A stretch of DNA of 23,402 nt from JACCXJ01 sp052387115 (lineage in GTDB: Bacteria > Pseudomonadota > Gammaproteobacteria > JACCXJ01), in the NCBI GenBank assembly GCA_052387115.1, contig JBQTJM010000448.1, positions 1-23,402 on the forward strand, in the 5' to 3' direction. A model generated the notes under the pieces. The model saw only the letters and a program-made list of their open reading frames with translations. It was not told where the DNA came from and ran no database searches. Shown here piece by piece: positions 16,735 to 23,402 of this stretch. Within the stretch, counting starts at the first letter, position 1, and every line of letters begins with the position of its first letter. A program made the translations under genes and the position numbers.

Positions 16735-17396
16735 ACGAGCACGAATGCGAGCCGATCCGGGGTCTGCCGGCGCCTCTGCCGGAAGGCGAGCGGCTCTTGT
16801 GGCGGGGTTCGCCGCGCTGGACCACTATGGCCATACAGGCGTTTCATGTTCGCAAAATCGCGCTCTATTTTGCCGCCTTGATGATCTGGCGTGCTATTGA
16901 CGTCGTGACGGCCGGCGAGTCGATGATGCAGGCGACGTTATCGGCCCTCTGGCTGCTGCCGCTGGCCGCGACGGCGATCGGACTGCTGGCGTTGCTCGGC
17001 TGGCTGACCAGCCGTGCCACGGTCTACACGATCACCAGTCGGCGGCTGGTCATCCGCCTAGGCGTTGCCATCTCCATATCGTTGAACATCCCATTCTGTC
17101 TCATCGAGGCGGCGGCGCTGAAAACCCGGGCCGATGGCACGGGAGACATCCCGTTGGTCCTGAAGCGGGGCGAGCGCATCAGTTATCTCGTGGCATGGCC
17201 GCACGTGCGTCCCTGGCGGCTGACGCAACCGGAGCCGATGCTGCGCGCCATCCCCGAGGCGAAAGCCGCCGCTCGGGTGCTGGCGCAGGCCCTCGCGACA
17301 CACGCCGGCATGTCCTTGCAACCAGCGACGCCTACGGAAGCACGGCAGATCGCATCCGAACCGGCGGCGTCACCCCTGGCTACCGCGGCGGCTTGA
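16731..17396 (+). CDS. puhB: Photosynthetic complex assembly protein PuhB
   Basis: PuhB is a membrane protein with a bacterial PH-like domain that assists reaction-centre and LH1 assembly in Rhodobacter. The 221-residue product starts with GTG inside the puhA stop. It has LPEGERLLWRGSPRWTTMAI near the N terminus, the family signature around a first membrane segment (KIALYFAALMIWRAID). A second segment (LWLLPLAATAIGLLALLGWL) follows, then the PH-like strand motif TVYTITSRRLVIRLGVAISI. The C-terminal 30 residues are Ala/Pro-rich and probably disordered. The context between puhA and puhC confirms the identity. Confidence 0.92.
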   Translation: MNEHECEPIRGLPAPLPEGERLLWRGSPRWTTMAIQAFHVRKIALYFAALMIWRAIDVVTAGESMMQATLSALWLLPLAATAIGLLALLGWLTSRATVYTITSRRLVIRLGVAISISLNIPFCLIEAAALKTRADGTGDIPLVLKRGERISYLVAWPHVRPWRLTQPEPMLRAIPEAKAAARVLAQALATHAGMSLQPATPTEARQIASEPAASPLATAAA

Positions 17397-17407
17397 AGGA
17401 GCTCATC

Positions 17408-17908
17408 ATGAGCGAACCGTTCAACAACCGTCCATTTCCCCGCGGCGCGCTGATCGCGGCGGCGGCCCTGATCAGCCTGACGCTGCTGGCCGCTGCGGTC
17501 GGGCGGTTGAGCGGCGCGGGCGCCGCGTCGTCGGTGCCGGCAGGCGCGGCGCTCAAAAGTCGCGAGTTGCGCTTCGAGGATCGCGCGGACGGTGCGGTAA
17601 CCGTGTACGAGCCGCGAGCGGATCAGGTACCGATGGTGTTGCCCCCCGGCAGCAACGGCTTCGTCCGCGGCGTGCTGCGCGGACTCGCGCGTGATCGCAG
17701 GTCCCGGGGGATCGGTGCCGAGATCCCGTTCCGCCTGAGCGAGTGGGCCGACGGCCGGCTGACTCTGGATGATCTAGCCACCGGCCGGCGCATAGAGCTG
17801 GGATCTTTTGGCGCGACGAACCGCGAGGCTTTTGCACGGCTCTTGACACCAGCCCGCGACGTGATGATGGCCGCAGACGGAGCCACGCCGGCGCGTCCCT
17901 GGAAATAA
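17408..17908 (+). CDS. puhC: Photosynthetic complex assembly protein PuhC
   Basis: PuhC is required for efficient LH1-reaction centre assembly in Rhodobacter. The 166-residue protein has one N-terminal membrane segment (about 13-32, GALIAAAALISLTLLAAAVG). A periplasmic domain follows with SRELRFEDRADGAVTVYEPR and PGSNGFVRGVLRGLARDRRS, conserved PuhC features. AAGGAG lies six bases before the ATG. It is 11 bases downstream of puhB. Sequence conservation in this family is modest, so the call rests partly on position between puhB and acsF. Confidence 0.92.
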   Translation: MSEPFNNRPFPRGALIAAAALISLTLLAAAVGRLSGAGAASSVPAGAALKSRELRFEDRADGAVTVYEPRADQVPMVLPPGSNGFVRGVLRGLARDRRSRGIGAEIPFRLSEWADGRLTLDDLATGRRIELGSFGATNREAFARLLTPARDVMMAADGATPARPWK

Positions 17909-17918
17909 CCCCGCACTA

Positions 17919-17940
17919 CAACTACTCGGCAACTACTCGG
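17919..17940. repeat. 11-base perfect tandem duplication in the puhC-acsF spacer
   Basis: caactactcgg occurs twice back to back. It lies in the 50-base gap before the acsF ribosome binding site and probably reflects slippage; no regulatory role is evident. Confidence 0.7.
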
Positions 17941-17964
17941 CGAAGCGACGAGGAGGCGATGGCC

Positions 17965-19029
17965 ATGAACGACACGACGGTGACCCATGTGTCCAGCGAG
18001 ACGACCCAGCGCGCGCAGGAAGACACCCTGCTCAGCCCGCGCTTTTACACCACGGACTTCGCCGCCATGGATCGGCTAGACATCGATTCGGTGCGCGCCG
18101 AATGGGATGCGCTGCTCGCCGAGTTCGAACGCGACGTGAACCGTTACCACTTCGAGCGACCGCCCGAGTTCACGGCTGAAGCTCGCGAGCTGCCGGAAGC
18201 CTTGCGGCGCGAGTTCATCGAGTTCCTGATCAGCTCGGTGACGGCGGAGTTCTCGGGCTGCGTGCTCTATAGTGAGATCAAGAAGCGGGTGACCAACCCC
18301 GACCTCCGCGCGCTCATGGGCTACATGGCCCGGGACGAGTCGCGGCATTCCGGCTTCATCAACAAGTCGCTGAAGGACTTCGGCATCGGCGTCGACCTGG
18401 GCCTGCTCACCAAGGTGAAGAAATACACCTACTTCCGCCCGAAGTTCATCTTCTACGCCACCTACCTCTCGGAGAAGATCGGCTACGCGCGCTACATCAC
18501 CATTTACCGCCAGCTGCAGCGGCATCCTGAGCGGTGCTTCCATCCGATCTTTCGCTGGTTCGAGGAGTGGTGCAACGATGAATTCCGCCACGGCGAGGCG
18601 TTCGCACTGCTCATGCGCGCCGATCCTCGGCTGCTGCGCGGTCATAACAAGCTCTGGATCCGCTTCTTCCTGCTGGCGGTGTTCGCCACCATGTACGTGC
18701 GCGACCACGATCGGCCAGAGATGCACGCCGCGTTCGGCCTCAATCCGACGGACTATGACTTCACGGTATTCCGGATCACCTCCGAGATCTCCAAGCAGGC
18801 GTTCCCGCTGACGCTCGATCTGGATAACCCCGCTTTTCATGCGGGCCTGGAGCGGCTGCGGCAGATCGCCAAAGCGAGCACGGAGGCGAAGGGTCGCGGC
18901 GGCGTGCTGAGCTGGTTGCAGCGGATCGGGCTCGGGCTCTCGGCAGGGATGGCCTTCGCCAGGCTGTATATGTTGCCGGTCACGCATAACGAGATCCCGC
19001 AGCAGATCCGCGTCGCGCCGGCCTGGTAG
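17965..19029 (+). CDS. acsF: Aerobic Mg-protoporphyrin IX monomethyl ester oxidative cyclase AcsF
   Basis: AcsF is a diiron oxygenase that closes the isocyclic fifth ring of bacteriochlorophyll using O2, acting after BchM. The 354-residue protein has a ferritin-like core with probable ligands Glu95 (TAEFSGC), Glu125 and His128 (ARDESRHSGF), and the second pair in EEWCNDEFRHGEA (Glu206, His209). The central segment KYTYFRPKFIFYATYLSEKI is diagnostic. GGAGG at 17952-17956 is eight bases from the ATG at 17965; the ATG at 17959 is only two bases away and would add two residues. No anaerobic cyclase gene (bchE) is visible in the window. An accessory protein such as BciE or Ycf54 may be needed but is not seen. 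Confidence 0.96.
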   Translation: MNDTTVTHVSSETTQRAQEDTLLSPRFYTTDFAAMDRLDIDSVRAEWDALLAEFERDVNRYHFERPPEFTAEARELPEALRREFIEFLISSVTAEFSGCVLYSEIKKRVTNPDLRALMGYMARDESRHSGFINKSLKDFGIGVDLGLLTKVKKYTYFRPKFIFYATYLSEKIGYARYITIYRQLQRHPERCFHPIFRWFEEWCNDEFRHGEAFALLMRADPRLLRGHNKLWIRFFLLAVFATMYVRDHDRPEMHAAFGLNPTDYDFTVFRITSEISKQAFPLTLDLDNPAFHAGLERLRQIAKASTEAKGRGGVLSWLQRIGLGLSAGMAFARLYMLPVTHNEIPQQIRVAPAW

Positions 19030-19046
19030 CTCCTGGATCCTTGTTC

Positions 19047-19904
19047 ATGTCCACGTACGGGCTCCCGGTACTTTACGTGCTGCTGCTGTGGTGGTTCAGC
19101 ACCGGTGTGGTCCTGTATCTCGACGGTTTGCCGCGTCGGACGCACCGCTGGAGTCTGCTCGGAGCGACCGCGGTTGCGCTCCTGGCGCTCTTCGGTCTGA
19201 GGTTAAGCAGCACAGAGGTGGGCGTGATCGGCGCATTCGCGGCGTTTACCGGCGCGGTGCTGGTGTGGGGCTGGCTGGAGTTGAGCTTCCTCACCGGTAT
19301 CGTGACCGGCCCGCGCAAGCACTCATGTCTCGAGAGCTGTGCCGGGGGGCGCCACTTCCTCCACGGGGTGGAAGCGATCCTCTATCACGAGCTGGCGCTG
19401 ATCGGCGGCGCGGCGCTGATCGCAGTCGCGACCTGGGACCGGCCGAATCAGGTGGGCACCTGGACTTTCCTCATCCTGTGGGGCATGCGTGCAAGCGCCA
19501 AGCTGAACCTCTTCCTCGGTGTGCGCAATCTGAGCGAAGAGCTTTTGCCCGAGCAGTTGCAATACCTGAAGAGTTTCTTTTCACGCAAACCGATGAACCT
19601 ACTGTTTCCGGTTTCAGTCACCGTCTCGACGATAATCGCCACGCGGCTTCTACAAGTCGCACTGGCCAACGACGCCACGGCGTTCGAGGTCGCCGCTTTC
19701 ACGCTGCTCTCCACCTTGATGGGGCTCGCGGTGCTGGAGCACTGGTTCCTGGTGCTGCCGCTACCGGCAAACGAATTGTGGCGCTGGGGCCTGCGCTCGC
19801 GTACGATGGACAAGCGATTCAAAGCGTCGCGAGGCGACGAATTGAAGCTCGAGATCGCGTGCCCGGTGCTATCGATGGGCGATGGCAGTGCGAATAACCA
19901 ATGA
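19047..19904 (+). CDS. puhE: Putative photosynthetic complex assembly protein PuhE
   Basis: The 285-residue membrane protein has about seven hydrophobic segments starting LPVLYVLLLWWFSTGVVLYL. It carries the conserved central block LSFLTGIVTGPRKHSCLESC, then GGRHFLHGVEAILYHELAL and ASAKLNLFLGVRNLSEELLP. These match PuhE (DUF3623-type) proteins found after puhC/acsF in purple bacteria. Loss of puhE in Rhodobacter affects bacteriochlorophyll levels or complex assembly; the biochemical role is not settled. The ATG at 19047 is preferred over a TTG six bases upstream. It starts 17 bases after acsF and ends 19 bases before a CBS-domain gene. Confidence 0.92.
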   Translation: MSTYGLPVLYVLLLWWFSTGVVLYLDGLPRRTHRWSLLGATAVALLALFGLRLSSTEVGVIGAFAAFTGAVLVWGWLELSFLTGIVTGPRKHSCLESCAGGRHFLHGVEAILYHELALIGGAALIAVATWDRPNQVGTWTFLILWGMRASAKLNLFLGVRNLSEELLPEQLQYLKSFFSRKPMNLLFPVSVTVSTIIATRLLQVALANDATAFEVAAFTLLSTLMGLAVLEHWFLVLPLPANELWRWGLRSRTMDKRFKASRGDELKLEIACPVLSMGDGSANNQ

Positions 19905-19923
19905 CCCGACTGGATGACTCGAC

Positions 19924-20322
19924 ATGATGACCGTCGCGCAAATCCTGGATGACAAGACACACAAGTCGCTGTTGACCGTTGCGCCCGACCAGACGGTGCA
20001 GCATGCACTGGAAATCATGGCCACCCACCGTGTCAGTTCGCTGCCGGTGCTGCGCGGCACGCAACTGGTTGGCATCATTTCGGAACGCGACTATATCCGC
20101 AAAGCAGTGCCGCGCCTTATCGCGCCATGGGATCTGCACGTGCGGGACATCATGACGGAGAAGGTCATCCATGTGAGCCGCGACGACACGGTCCAGGAGT
20201 GCATGCGATTGATGACGACTCACGGCATACGCCATCTTCCGGTAGTCGCGGGCGAGACACTGGTTGACATCGTTTCCATCACCGATGTGTTGCGTATACG
20301 TGCGATGGTTGGCGACTTCTAG
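19924..20322 (+). CDS. Two-CBS-domain protein
   Basis: The 132-residue soluble protein consists almost entirely of a tandem pair of CBS domains. The first (about 5-62) includes VAPDQTVQHALEIMATHRVS, SLPVLRG and GIISERDYIRK. The second (about 74-130) includes DIMTEKVIHVSRDDTVQECM, MTTHGIRHLPV and DIVSITDVLRI. CBS pairs bind adenine nucleotides such as AMP, ATP or SAM and usually act as sensors. No catalytic or DNA-binding domain is attached, so it probably acts on a partner protein. It follows puhE by 19 bases in the same direction and may be transcribed with the photosynthesis operon. Double ATG start (19924 and 19927); the ribosome binding site is weak. Confidence 0.88.
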   Translation: MMTVAQILDDKTHKSLLTVAPDQTVQHALEIMATHRVSSLPVLRGTQLVGIISERDYIRKAVPRLIAPWDLHVRDIMTEKVIHVSRDDTVQECMRLMTTHGIRHLPVVAGETLVDIVSITDVLRIRAMVGDF

Positions 20323-20371
20323 GACCTGTGGAAGATCGGGGAGCAGCGGATATCGGTAATCGTAATGCCGT

Positions 20372-21301
20372 GTGTGGGTGAAATCGGCTTTGATGATCTT
20401 TGTTCCTGTTGTTCTCATCCTTGTCGTCGTCAGTGCCCTGTGGCTTTGGACGCCCGACAAATCCCGGACCGAAGTGGAGGCGAGATACCTGAACGCGCCG
20501 GGCGATCTTCTGGATGTCGCCGGCGTCCAGTTGCACGTGCGCGACAGCGGCCCGCAGGATGCGCCTGTAGTGATATTGATACATGGCTTCGGCTCCAGCC
20601 TGCACACTTGGGAGCCGTGGGCCAAGGCGCTAAGCGCCGAGTACCGGGTCATCCGCTTTGATCTGCCAGGCTCCGGGCTTTCGCAGCCGGACCCCACCGG
20701 GGACTATACCGATACCCGAAGCGTGCAACTGCTCGCCGCCCTAATGGATCGGCTGAAGCTGAGGCGCGCTACCCTGATCGGTAATTCGATCGGGGGAAGG
20801 ATCGCCTGGACGTTCGCCGCCGAAATGCCGGAGCGAGTCGACAAACTGGTGCTGGTCTCACCCGACGGGTTCGCAAGCCCAGGCCTGGAGTACGGCAGGA
20901 AGCCGGACGTGCCGCTGATGGCGCATCTCATGCGCTACATGCTCCCCAAGGCGCTGCTGCGCATGAACCTGGAGCCTGCCTACGGTGACCAGGCCGCCCT
21001 CACCGACGATCTGGTTTCCCGTTACTATGATCTGATGCTTGCGCCTGGTGCACGCAACGCCATGATCGCGCGCATGGAGCAAACGGTGCTGCGAGATCCG
21101 ACCCCCCTGCTGCAGCGCATCTCGGCGCCGACATTGCTGGCATGGGGCGAGAAGGATGGACTGATTCCAATCGCAAACTCGGCCGATTATCTGAAGGCGA
21201 TTCCGAATGTGACCTTAGTACGTCTGCAGGGCCTTGGCCATGTGCCGCAAGAGGAGGCTCCGAAGGCCTCCTTGAGGCCGGTTCAGGTGTTTCTCACATA
21301 G
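20372..21301 (+). CDS. Membrane-anchored alpha/beta hydrolase
   Basis: The 309-residue protein has an N-terminal membrane anchor (about 8-26, MIFVPVVLILVVVSALWLW) and an alpha/beta-hydrolase domain facing outward or inward of the membrane. The oxyanion motif HGFGSS is at 71-76. The likely triad is Ser139 (LIGNSIGGR), Asp262 (WGEKDGLIP) and His290 (GLGHVPQEE). A substrate cannot be inferred. BchO, the hydrolase of photosynthesis clusters, usually sits beside bchD and lacks this anchor, so I do not use that name. The start is uncertain: GTG at 20372, GTG at 20378, TTG at 20390 and ATG at 20393 are all in frame; the last two would begin right at the hydrophobic segment. About 50 bases separate it from the CBS gene. 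Confidence 0.85.
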   Translation: MWVKSALMIFVPVVLILVVVSALWLWTPDKSRTEVEARYLNAPGDLLDVAGVQLHVRDSGPQDAPVVILIHGFGSSLHTWEPWAKALSAEYRVIRFDLPGSGLSQPDPTGDYTDTRSVQLLAALMDRLKLRRATLIGNSIGGRIAWTFAAEMPERVDKLVLVSPDGFASPGLEYGRKPDVPLMAHLMRYMLPKALLRMNLEPAYGDQAALTDDLVSRYYDLMLAPGARNAMIARMEQTVLRDPTPLLQRISAPTLLAWGEKDGLIPIANSADYLKAIPNVTLVRLQGLGHVPQEEAPKASLRPVQVFLT

Positions 21302-21330
21302 TGGGCTCGGGGTGCTGAGTGGGAACGCCC

Positions 21331-21480
21331 TCAGGAGGCCGATCCGGCATCGCGCCCTGAAGCTTTCCTTTCCCGAAGCACATCCTGAAGGAATACGTCA
21401 TAGGAGCGGATGAGCTCCTCCGTGTTCTCGAAATGCGGCAGCGCCCCGGTCGAAAATACCTGCACGCTCCAGTTTGGCAT
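21331..21480 (-). CDS. Small ORF resembling the C-terminal tail of an alpha/beta hydrolase
   Basis: A 49-codon ORF begins MPNWSVQVFSTGALPHFENT and continues EELIRSYDVFLQDVL, ending GRDAGSAS. The pattern resembles the final strand and helix of alpha/beta hydrolases (usually xxGHLPHxExPEExxxxxxxFL), but the catalytic His position is Ala. A stop lies four codons upstream of the ATG in the same frame, so it is not the tail of a longer intact gene here. It converges on the hydrolase at 20372-21301 with a 29-base gap. It may be a gene remnant rather than an expressed small protein. The stretch 21481-21625 upstream has no other feature I can support. Confidence 0.35.
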   Translation of the reverse strand: MPNWSVQVFSTGALPHFENTEELIRSYDVFLQDVLRERKASGRDAGSAS

Positions 21481-22156
21481 AGGATGCGGTCATCCTGTAT
21501 CGGGGTACTCAACCAAGGATCGACATGCGACCCGTTTGGCCATGACCGTGGCGGCCTAAAGGATCGTCGCATCTAGGTCTAGGCGCTACTGGGCGGACCC
21601 ATTTCCACACCGTCGAGGGATCGACATGATGCGTTCGCAGCCATGGTGGCTCCCGAGCTTATTGCTCGCCCTGGTCCTCCCGCTTACCGGCTCACACAGC
21701 GCCGGCCCCGCGCCGCACCCCGATTTTGCCGACGCCCTTTGGATCGCCGAATCCGACCTCGGGCTACACCTACGCGGCGGAGCTCTCGGTCGATGAGGCG
21801 ATTGCAGCGGGTGCGAAGCGCGTCGATTTCAACCAGCCCCTGCCCGTTTACATCGACAATTTCCTCGACTTCCCGGTCGGCGGCATCGTGCCGGTAGGGT
21901 GGTATGACCGGGACAAGAGCGCGTGGATCCCGTCGGACGACGGCCGGACCGTCAAGGTCCTCGGCGTAGACGGGAATGGGCTCGCACAATTGGATACCCG
22001 CTCGCGGACGGTCTCGGCCGTTGGAGCCTCAGCATCCACCATGCTTACGCATTAAACGCTCGTGAACTAAACACCGGCGACGGCGGCAAGCGCAGCGCGA
22101 GCAAGGTGCCTAATACAATAATCACCGTGGCGGGGAATGGTATCGAAGGTTTCAGC

Positions 22157-22960
22157 GGCGACGGCGGACCGGCGACGCAGGCAAGCCTATCGTATCCCGC
22201 CGACGTCGCGCTCGGTGCCGATGGCGGCCTGTATATTACCGATTCTCATAATCACCGGATCCGGCTGGTACAACCTGATGGCACCATCAGAACTATTGTG
22301 GGGAATGGTAGTATTGGATCCAGTGGTGACGGTGGTCCGGCGACGCAAGCACGCCTATCTTACCCAATCGGAGTCGCGCTCGATGCCGATGGCGGCTTGT
22401 ATGTCACGGATAATTTTAGTCATCGCATCCGTAAGGTAGGGCCGGACGGCATTATTATCAGCGTAGCGGGGAATGGTACGCCAGGTTTCAGCGGCGATGG
22501 CGGTCCTGCGACGAAAGCAAGGCTAAATGCGCCCGCCAAGGTCGCGCCAGATTTGCATGGCAGCCTGTATATTGCTGATAAGGGTAATTTCCGAATCCGC
22601 AGGGTAGCGCCCGACGGAATCATCACGACGGTGGCAGGGAACGATATCTTCGTTTTCAACGGCGACGGTGGTCCAGCGACGCGGGCGTTCTTGTCTAATC
22701 CCAGAGGAGTCACTCGGTGCGGATGGTAGCCTGTATATCCCGGCTTCCGGTAGTCGGATCCGGTTGGTAGGTCCGGACGGCATTATCACCACTGTAGCGG
22801 GGAATGAGCGCCCCGGTTTCAGCGGCGACGGTGGTCCGGCGACCCAAGCGCATCTGGGGATTAAGCGCATCTGGGGATTGCCGCCGATGTCGCGCTAGGT
22901 GCCGATGGCAACCTATATATCTCCGATCCATCCAATCACGGCATCCGGCGAGTCGCCCTG
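22157..22960 (+). repeat. Five tandem NHL-repeat coding units of 168 bases
   Basis: The GDGGPAT codons start at 22157, 22325, 22493 and 22661, exactly 168 bases (56 residues) apart, and next at 22824, 163 bases on. The short interval is a 5-base loss, consistent with one missing codon in the IADKGN-like loop plus a 2-base deletion that shifts the frame. Each unit has the pattern GDGGPAT...LYI.D...RIR, forming one beta-propeller blade or pair of strands. Confidence 0.85.
22846..22879. repeat. 17-base perfect tandem duplication that breaks the Rhs frame
   Basis: aagcgcatctggggatt occurs at 22846-22862 and again at 22863-22879. Removing one copy joins HLGI directly to AADVALGADGNLYISD and restores the reading frame of the next NHL unit. 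Confidence 0.9.
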
Positions 22961-23227
22961 CCGTTTCCAGGATTCACAACCGAGGGCATCGCCATCGCCG
23001 CCGAGGACGGCACGGCCCTCTACCGCTTCGACGCGACCGGCCGGCACCTGCGCACGGAGGACACGCTGACCGGCCATACGCTTCACCGCTTCGACCACGA
23101 TAGCGCCGGCCTCCTCGACGAGATCACGGATCTCGACGGCGACGTGACCCGCATCCAACGCGACGGCAGCGGCCGGCCCACGGCCATCGTCGCACCGGAC
23201 GGACAGCGCACCACGCGACGGCTTGAG

Positions 23228-23295
23228 GGCTACGCGTAAAGGGGGTCACTTCTTTACTTTAGGCTACGCGTAAAGGGGGTCACTTCTTTACTTTA
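23228..23295. repeat. 34-base perfect tandem duplication ending the Rhs remnant
   Basis: Two identical 34-base units run from 23228 to 23261 and 23262 to 23295. Each starts ggctacgcgtaaaggggg and ends tcacttctttacttta. The first carries the TAA that ends the Rhs frame. The unit separates the Rhs remnant from a minus-strand transposase-like fragment and may be tied to its mobility. Confidence 0.9.
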
Positions 23296-23402
23296 TAGCC
23301 ACCACTGTTGCGCGACCTCCCGACCCTGGAGACCGCGGTTGCCACGCGCAGTCGCGCGGTACAGCGCGCCGGCGAATTCCCAGCCTCCAGTGGTCTTGCC
23401 CT
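23293..23402 (-). pseudogene. Fragment resembling the N terminus of a REP-associated Y1 transposase
   Basis: Reading in from the right edge, the minus strand is open for 35 codons as GKTTGGWEFAGALYRATARG followed by NRGLQGREVAQQWWL and a TAA at 23295-23293. EFAGALYRATARGNR resembles the conserved start of RAYT/Y1 transposases (usual form EFPGALYHVTARGNRxE). Here the frame stops shortly after, so the catalytic HUH and Tyr motifs are not present on this side. The true start lies beyond the window. The assignment is from motif memory on a short segment. Confidence 0.4.

Larger units (their letters stand above)
21626..23239 (+). pseudogene. Broken, truncated NHL-repeat/Rhs (YD-repeat) surface protein
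   Basis: A signal peptide (MMRSQPWWLPSLLLALVLP, 21626-21700) with GAGGGA upstream starts a frame that stops at 21794. The next frame carries SGYTYAAELSVDEAIAAGAK and PVYIDNFLDFPVGGIVPVGW, typical of the N-terminal region of large NHL/Rhs proteins. It ends at 22055 after an apparent internal deletion. Frame three (to 22729) has RWSLSIHHAYALN then four NHL-type repeats with GFSGDGGPAT. Frame four (to 22898) continues with GFSGDGGPATQAHLGI. Frame five (to 23239) has DVALGADGNLYISDPSNHGI and YD-like repeats (YRFDATGRHLRTEDTLTGHT, LDGDVTRIQRDGSGRP), stopping at a duplicated 34-base element. Intact relatives run to well over 1000 residues and are secreted or toxin-delivery proteins. This copy is not functional as one protein. 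Confidence 0.8.

Noticed and set aside
20372..21301. Alpha/beta hydrolase considered as BchO
   Set aside because: BchO is normally beside bchI/bchD and lacks an N-terminal membrane anchor; nothing in the sequence ties this protein to Mg chelation.
22157..22960. Regular repeats considered as a CRISPR-like or satellite array
   Set aside because: The 168-base units are coding, follow the NHL GDGGPAT pattern and have no short identical repeat/unique spacer structure.

Overview
The window is most of a photosynthesis gene cluster from a GC-rich purple (bacteriochlorophyll a-making) proteobacterium, followed by a decaying accessory segment. The gene order bchF-bchN-bchB-bchH-bchL-bchM-lhaA-puhA-puhB-puhC-acsF-puhE, with a divergent aerR-ppsR-bchG-pucC-like arm, is the classical proteobacterial arrangement. 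The aerobic cyclase gene acsF, and no bchE or bchJ between aerR/ppsR and bchG, suggests a beta- or gammaproteobacterium able to make bacteriochlorophyll in the presence of oxygen. This lineage call is inference from gene order and composition, not from a marker gene.

Layout. Positions 1-4847 (minus strand) hold the regulatory and late-pigment arm. AerR (B12-binding antirepressor) and PpsR/CrtJ (PAS-Fis repressor) come first, then BchG (bacteriochlorophyll synthase) and a PucC-family membrane protein whose reading frame runs off the left edge. Positions 4848-5709 are the divergent intergenic region. It contains a badly decayed IS3-type transposase, a truncated-looking minus-strand gene start, a good sigma70 promoter and possible PpsR boxes for the bchF operon. 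Positions 5710-19904 (plus strand) are a very compact operon, mostly with 1-26 base overlaps between genes. It covers the path from protoporphyrin to bacteriochlorophyllide (BchH; BchM; AcsF; the BchL/BchN/BchB dark protochlorophyllide reductase; BchF) and reaction-centre/LH1 assembly (PuhA H subunit; LhaA, PuhB, PuhC, PuhE). Positions 19924-21301 carry a two-CBS-domain protein and a membrane-anchored alpha/beta hydrolase in the same direction, not standard members of this cluster.

From about 21300 to the right edge the sequence is accessory and degenerate. It holds a 49-codon minus-strand ORF resembling the tail of an alpha/beta hydrolase, then a secreted NHL/Rhs (YD-repeat) surface protein broken by at least four frame changes and truncated. 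It ends with a 34-base tandem duplication and what looks like the first part of a REP-associated (Y1) transposase on the minus strand. One of the Rhs frameshifts is exactly explained by a 17-base tandem duplication.

How the parts work together: AerR and PpsR control pigment and antenna genes in response to light and redox state; the bch genes make bacteriochlorophyllide and BchG esterifies it; LhaA, the PucC-like protein and the Puh proteins assemble it into the LH1-reaction centre. I saw no rRNA, tRNA or CRISPR array. I found no clearly new multi-gene system; the points most worth checking are the rearranged divergent control region, the CBS gene at the end of the puh operon and the decay of the Rhs locus.
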